DNA from: Maribellus luteus
GTDB taxonomy: Bacteria; Bacteroidota; Bacteroidia; Bacteroidales; Prolixibacteraceae
Assembly: GCF_003576475.1 (NCBI RefSeq)
Contig: NZ_QWGR01000007.1
Location: 249,563-313,562, forward strand
Direction of reading: 5' to 3'
DNA: 64,000 nucleotides
A model generated the notes under the pieces. It saw only the letters and a program-made list of their open reading frames with translations, ran no database searches and was not told where the DNA came from. Positions within the stretch are counted from its first letter, which is position 1. Each line of letters begins with the position of its first letter. A program made the translations under genes and the position numbers. Below, one piece after another: positions 63,978 through 64,000 of the stretch.

Positions 63978-64000
63978 ATGAGAAAAGATAAGATTAACGA
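63978..64000 (+). CDS. Possible partial gene at the right edge
   Basis: ATG at 63978 opens a frame reading MRKDKIN up to the window end. It follows A-rich sequence (CCTAAAAATG), typical of Bacteroidota starts. Its place after a tRNA and a cluster of repeats would fit an integrase gene, but seven codons cannot show this. Confidence 0.25.

Overview
The window looks like a chromosomal piece of a Bacteroidota genome, probably class Bacteroidia and possibly the marine Marinilabiliales/Prolixibacteraceae; the family placement is inference. The support is: promoters of the TTTG/TTG-N18-20-TAnnTTTG type before ribB, the DUF349 gene and tRNA-Pro; two secreted proteins with type IX secretion (T9SS) C-terminal sorting domains; a periplasmic LptD/RidA/amidase/MCE cluster; DUF4252 and DUF1080 lipoproteins; a divergent gyrA/clpC pair; and a Bacteroidota-type imuA-imuB-dnaE2 cassette. 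Most of it is ordinary core chromosome, with accessory patches.

Layout. 1-7.1 kb: an FMN riboswitch with ribB, two lipoproteins (M81 peptidase-like; DUF1080 fused to a PHP-like domain), a cytidylate-kinase-like protein and an aminopeptidase P. 7.1-10.8 kb: an ArsC-like gene with a damaged 5' end, a five-repeat DUF349 protein and tRNA-Pro(CGG). 11-17.3 kb: the mutagenic translesion cassette imuA-imuB-dnaE2, divergent from an XRE/S24 LexA-like regulator across a 64-bp gap holding a perfect inverted repeat. 17.6-22.7 kb: a DUF819 membrane protein, a periplasmic internally duplicated protein, an NTF2-like protein, two oxidoreductases and a small lipoprotein. 22.9-37.4 kb: housekeeping genes (TPR protein, gyrA, clpC, SpoIIE phosphatase, PfkB kinase, fabG, sirtuin, mnmE, lipoate ligase, glutathione peroxidase). 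37.6-47.4 kb: two very large secreted T9SS cargo proteins, one with four near-identical 249-bp repeats and one a papain-like protease with PKD and GEVED domains, on either side of a LuxR-type regulator. 47.5-58.5 kb: Na/Pi symporter, sulfatase, DUF4252 lipoprotein, pseudouridine synthase, msrB, ridA, lptD-like, amidase and MCE protein. 58.8-64 kb: dnaA, DMT transporter, YigZ, pyrB-pyrI with a putative attenuator leader, tRNA-Leu(CAG), and the possible start of an integrated element.

How genes work together. The imu cassette is a DNA-damage-induced mutasome, presumably controlled by its divergent S24 regulator. lptD, the amidase and the MCE protein form an envelope-biogenesis neighbourhood; the last two share a similar SPOR-like C-terminal domain. 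pyrB and pyrI encode a class B aspartate transcarbamoylase, and the leader in front of them has the parts of an enterobacterial-style UTP-sensing attenuator. No CRISPR array, insertion sequence or complete prophage was seen. The most unusual items are the pyrBI leader, the shared C-terminal domain of the amidase and MCE proteins, the tRNA-Leu fragment carrying an 18-bp palindrome, the CGAGACT repeats at the right edge, the ABAB repeats in the T9SS protein, and the ArsC-like gene lacking its start and its nucleophilic cysteine.
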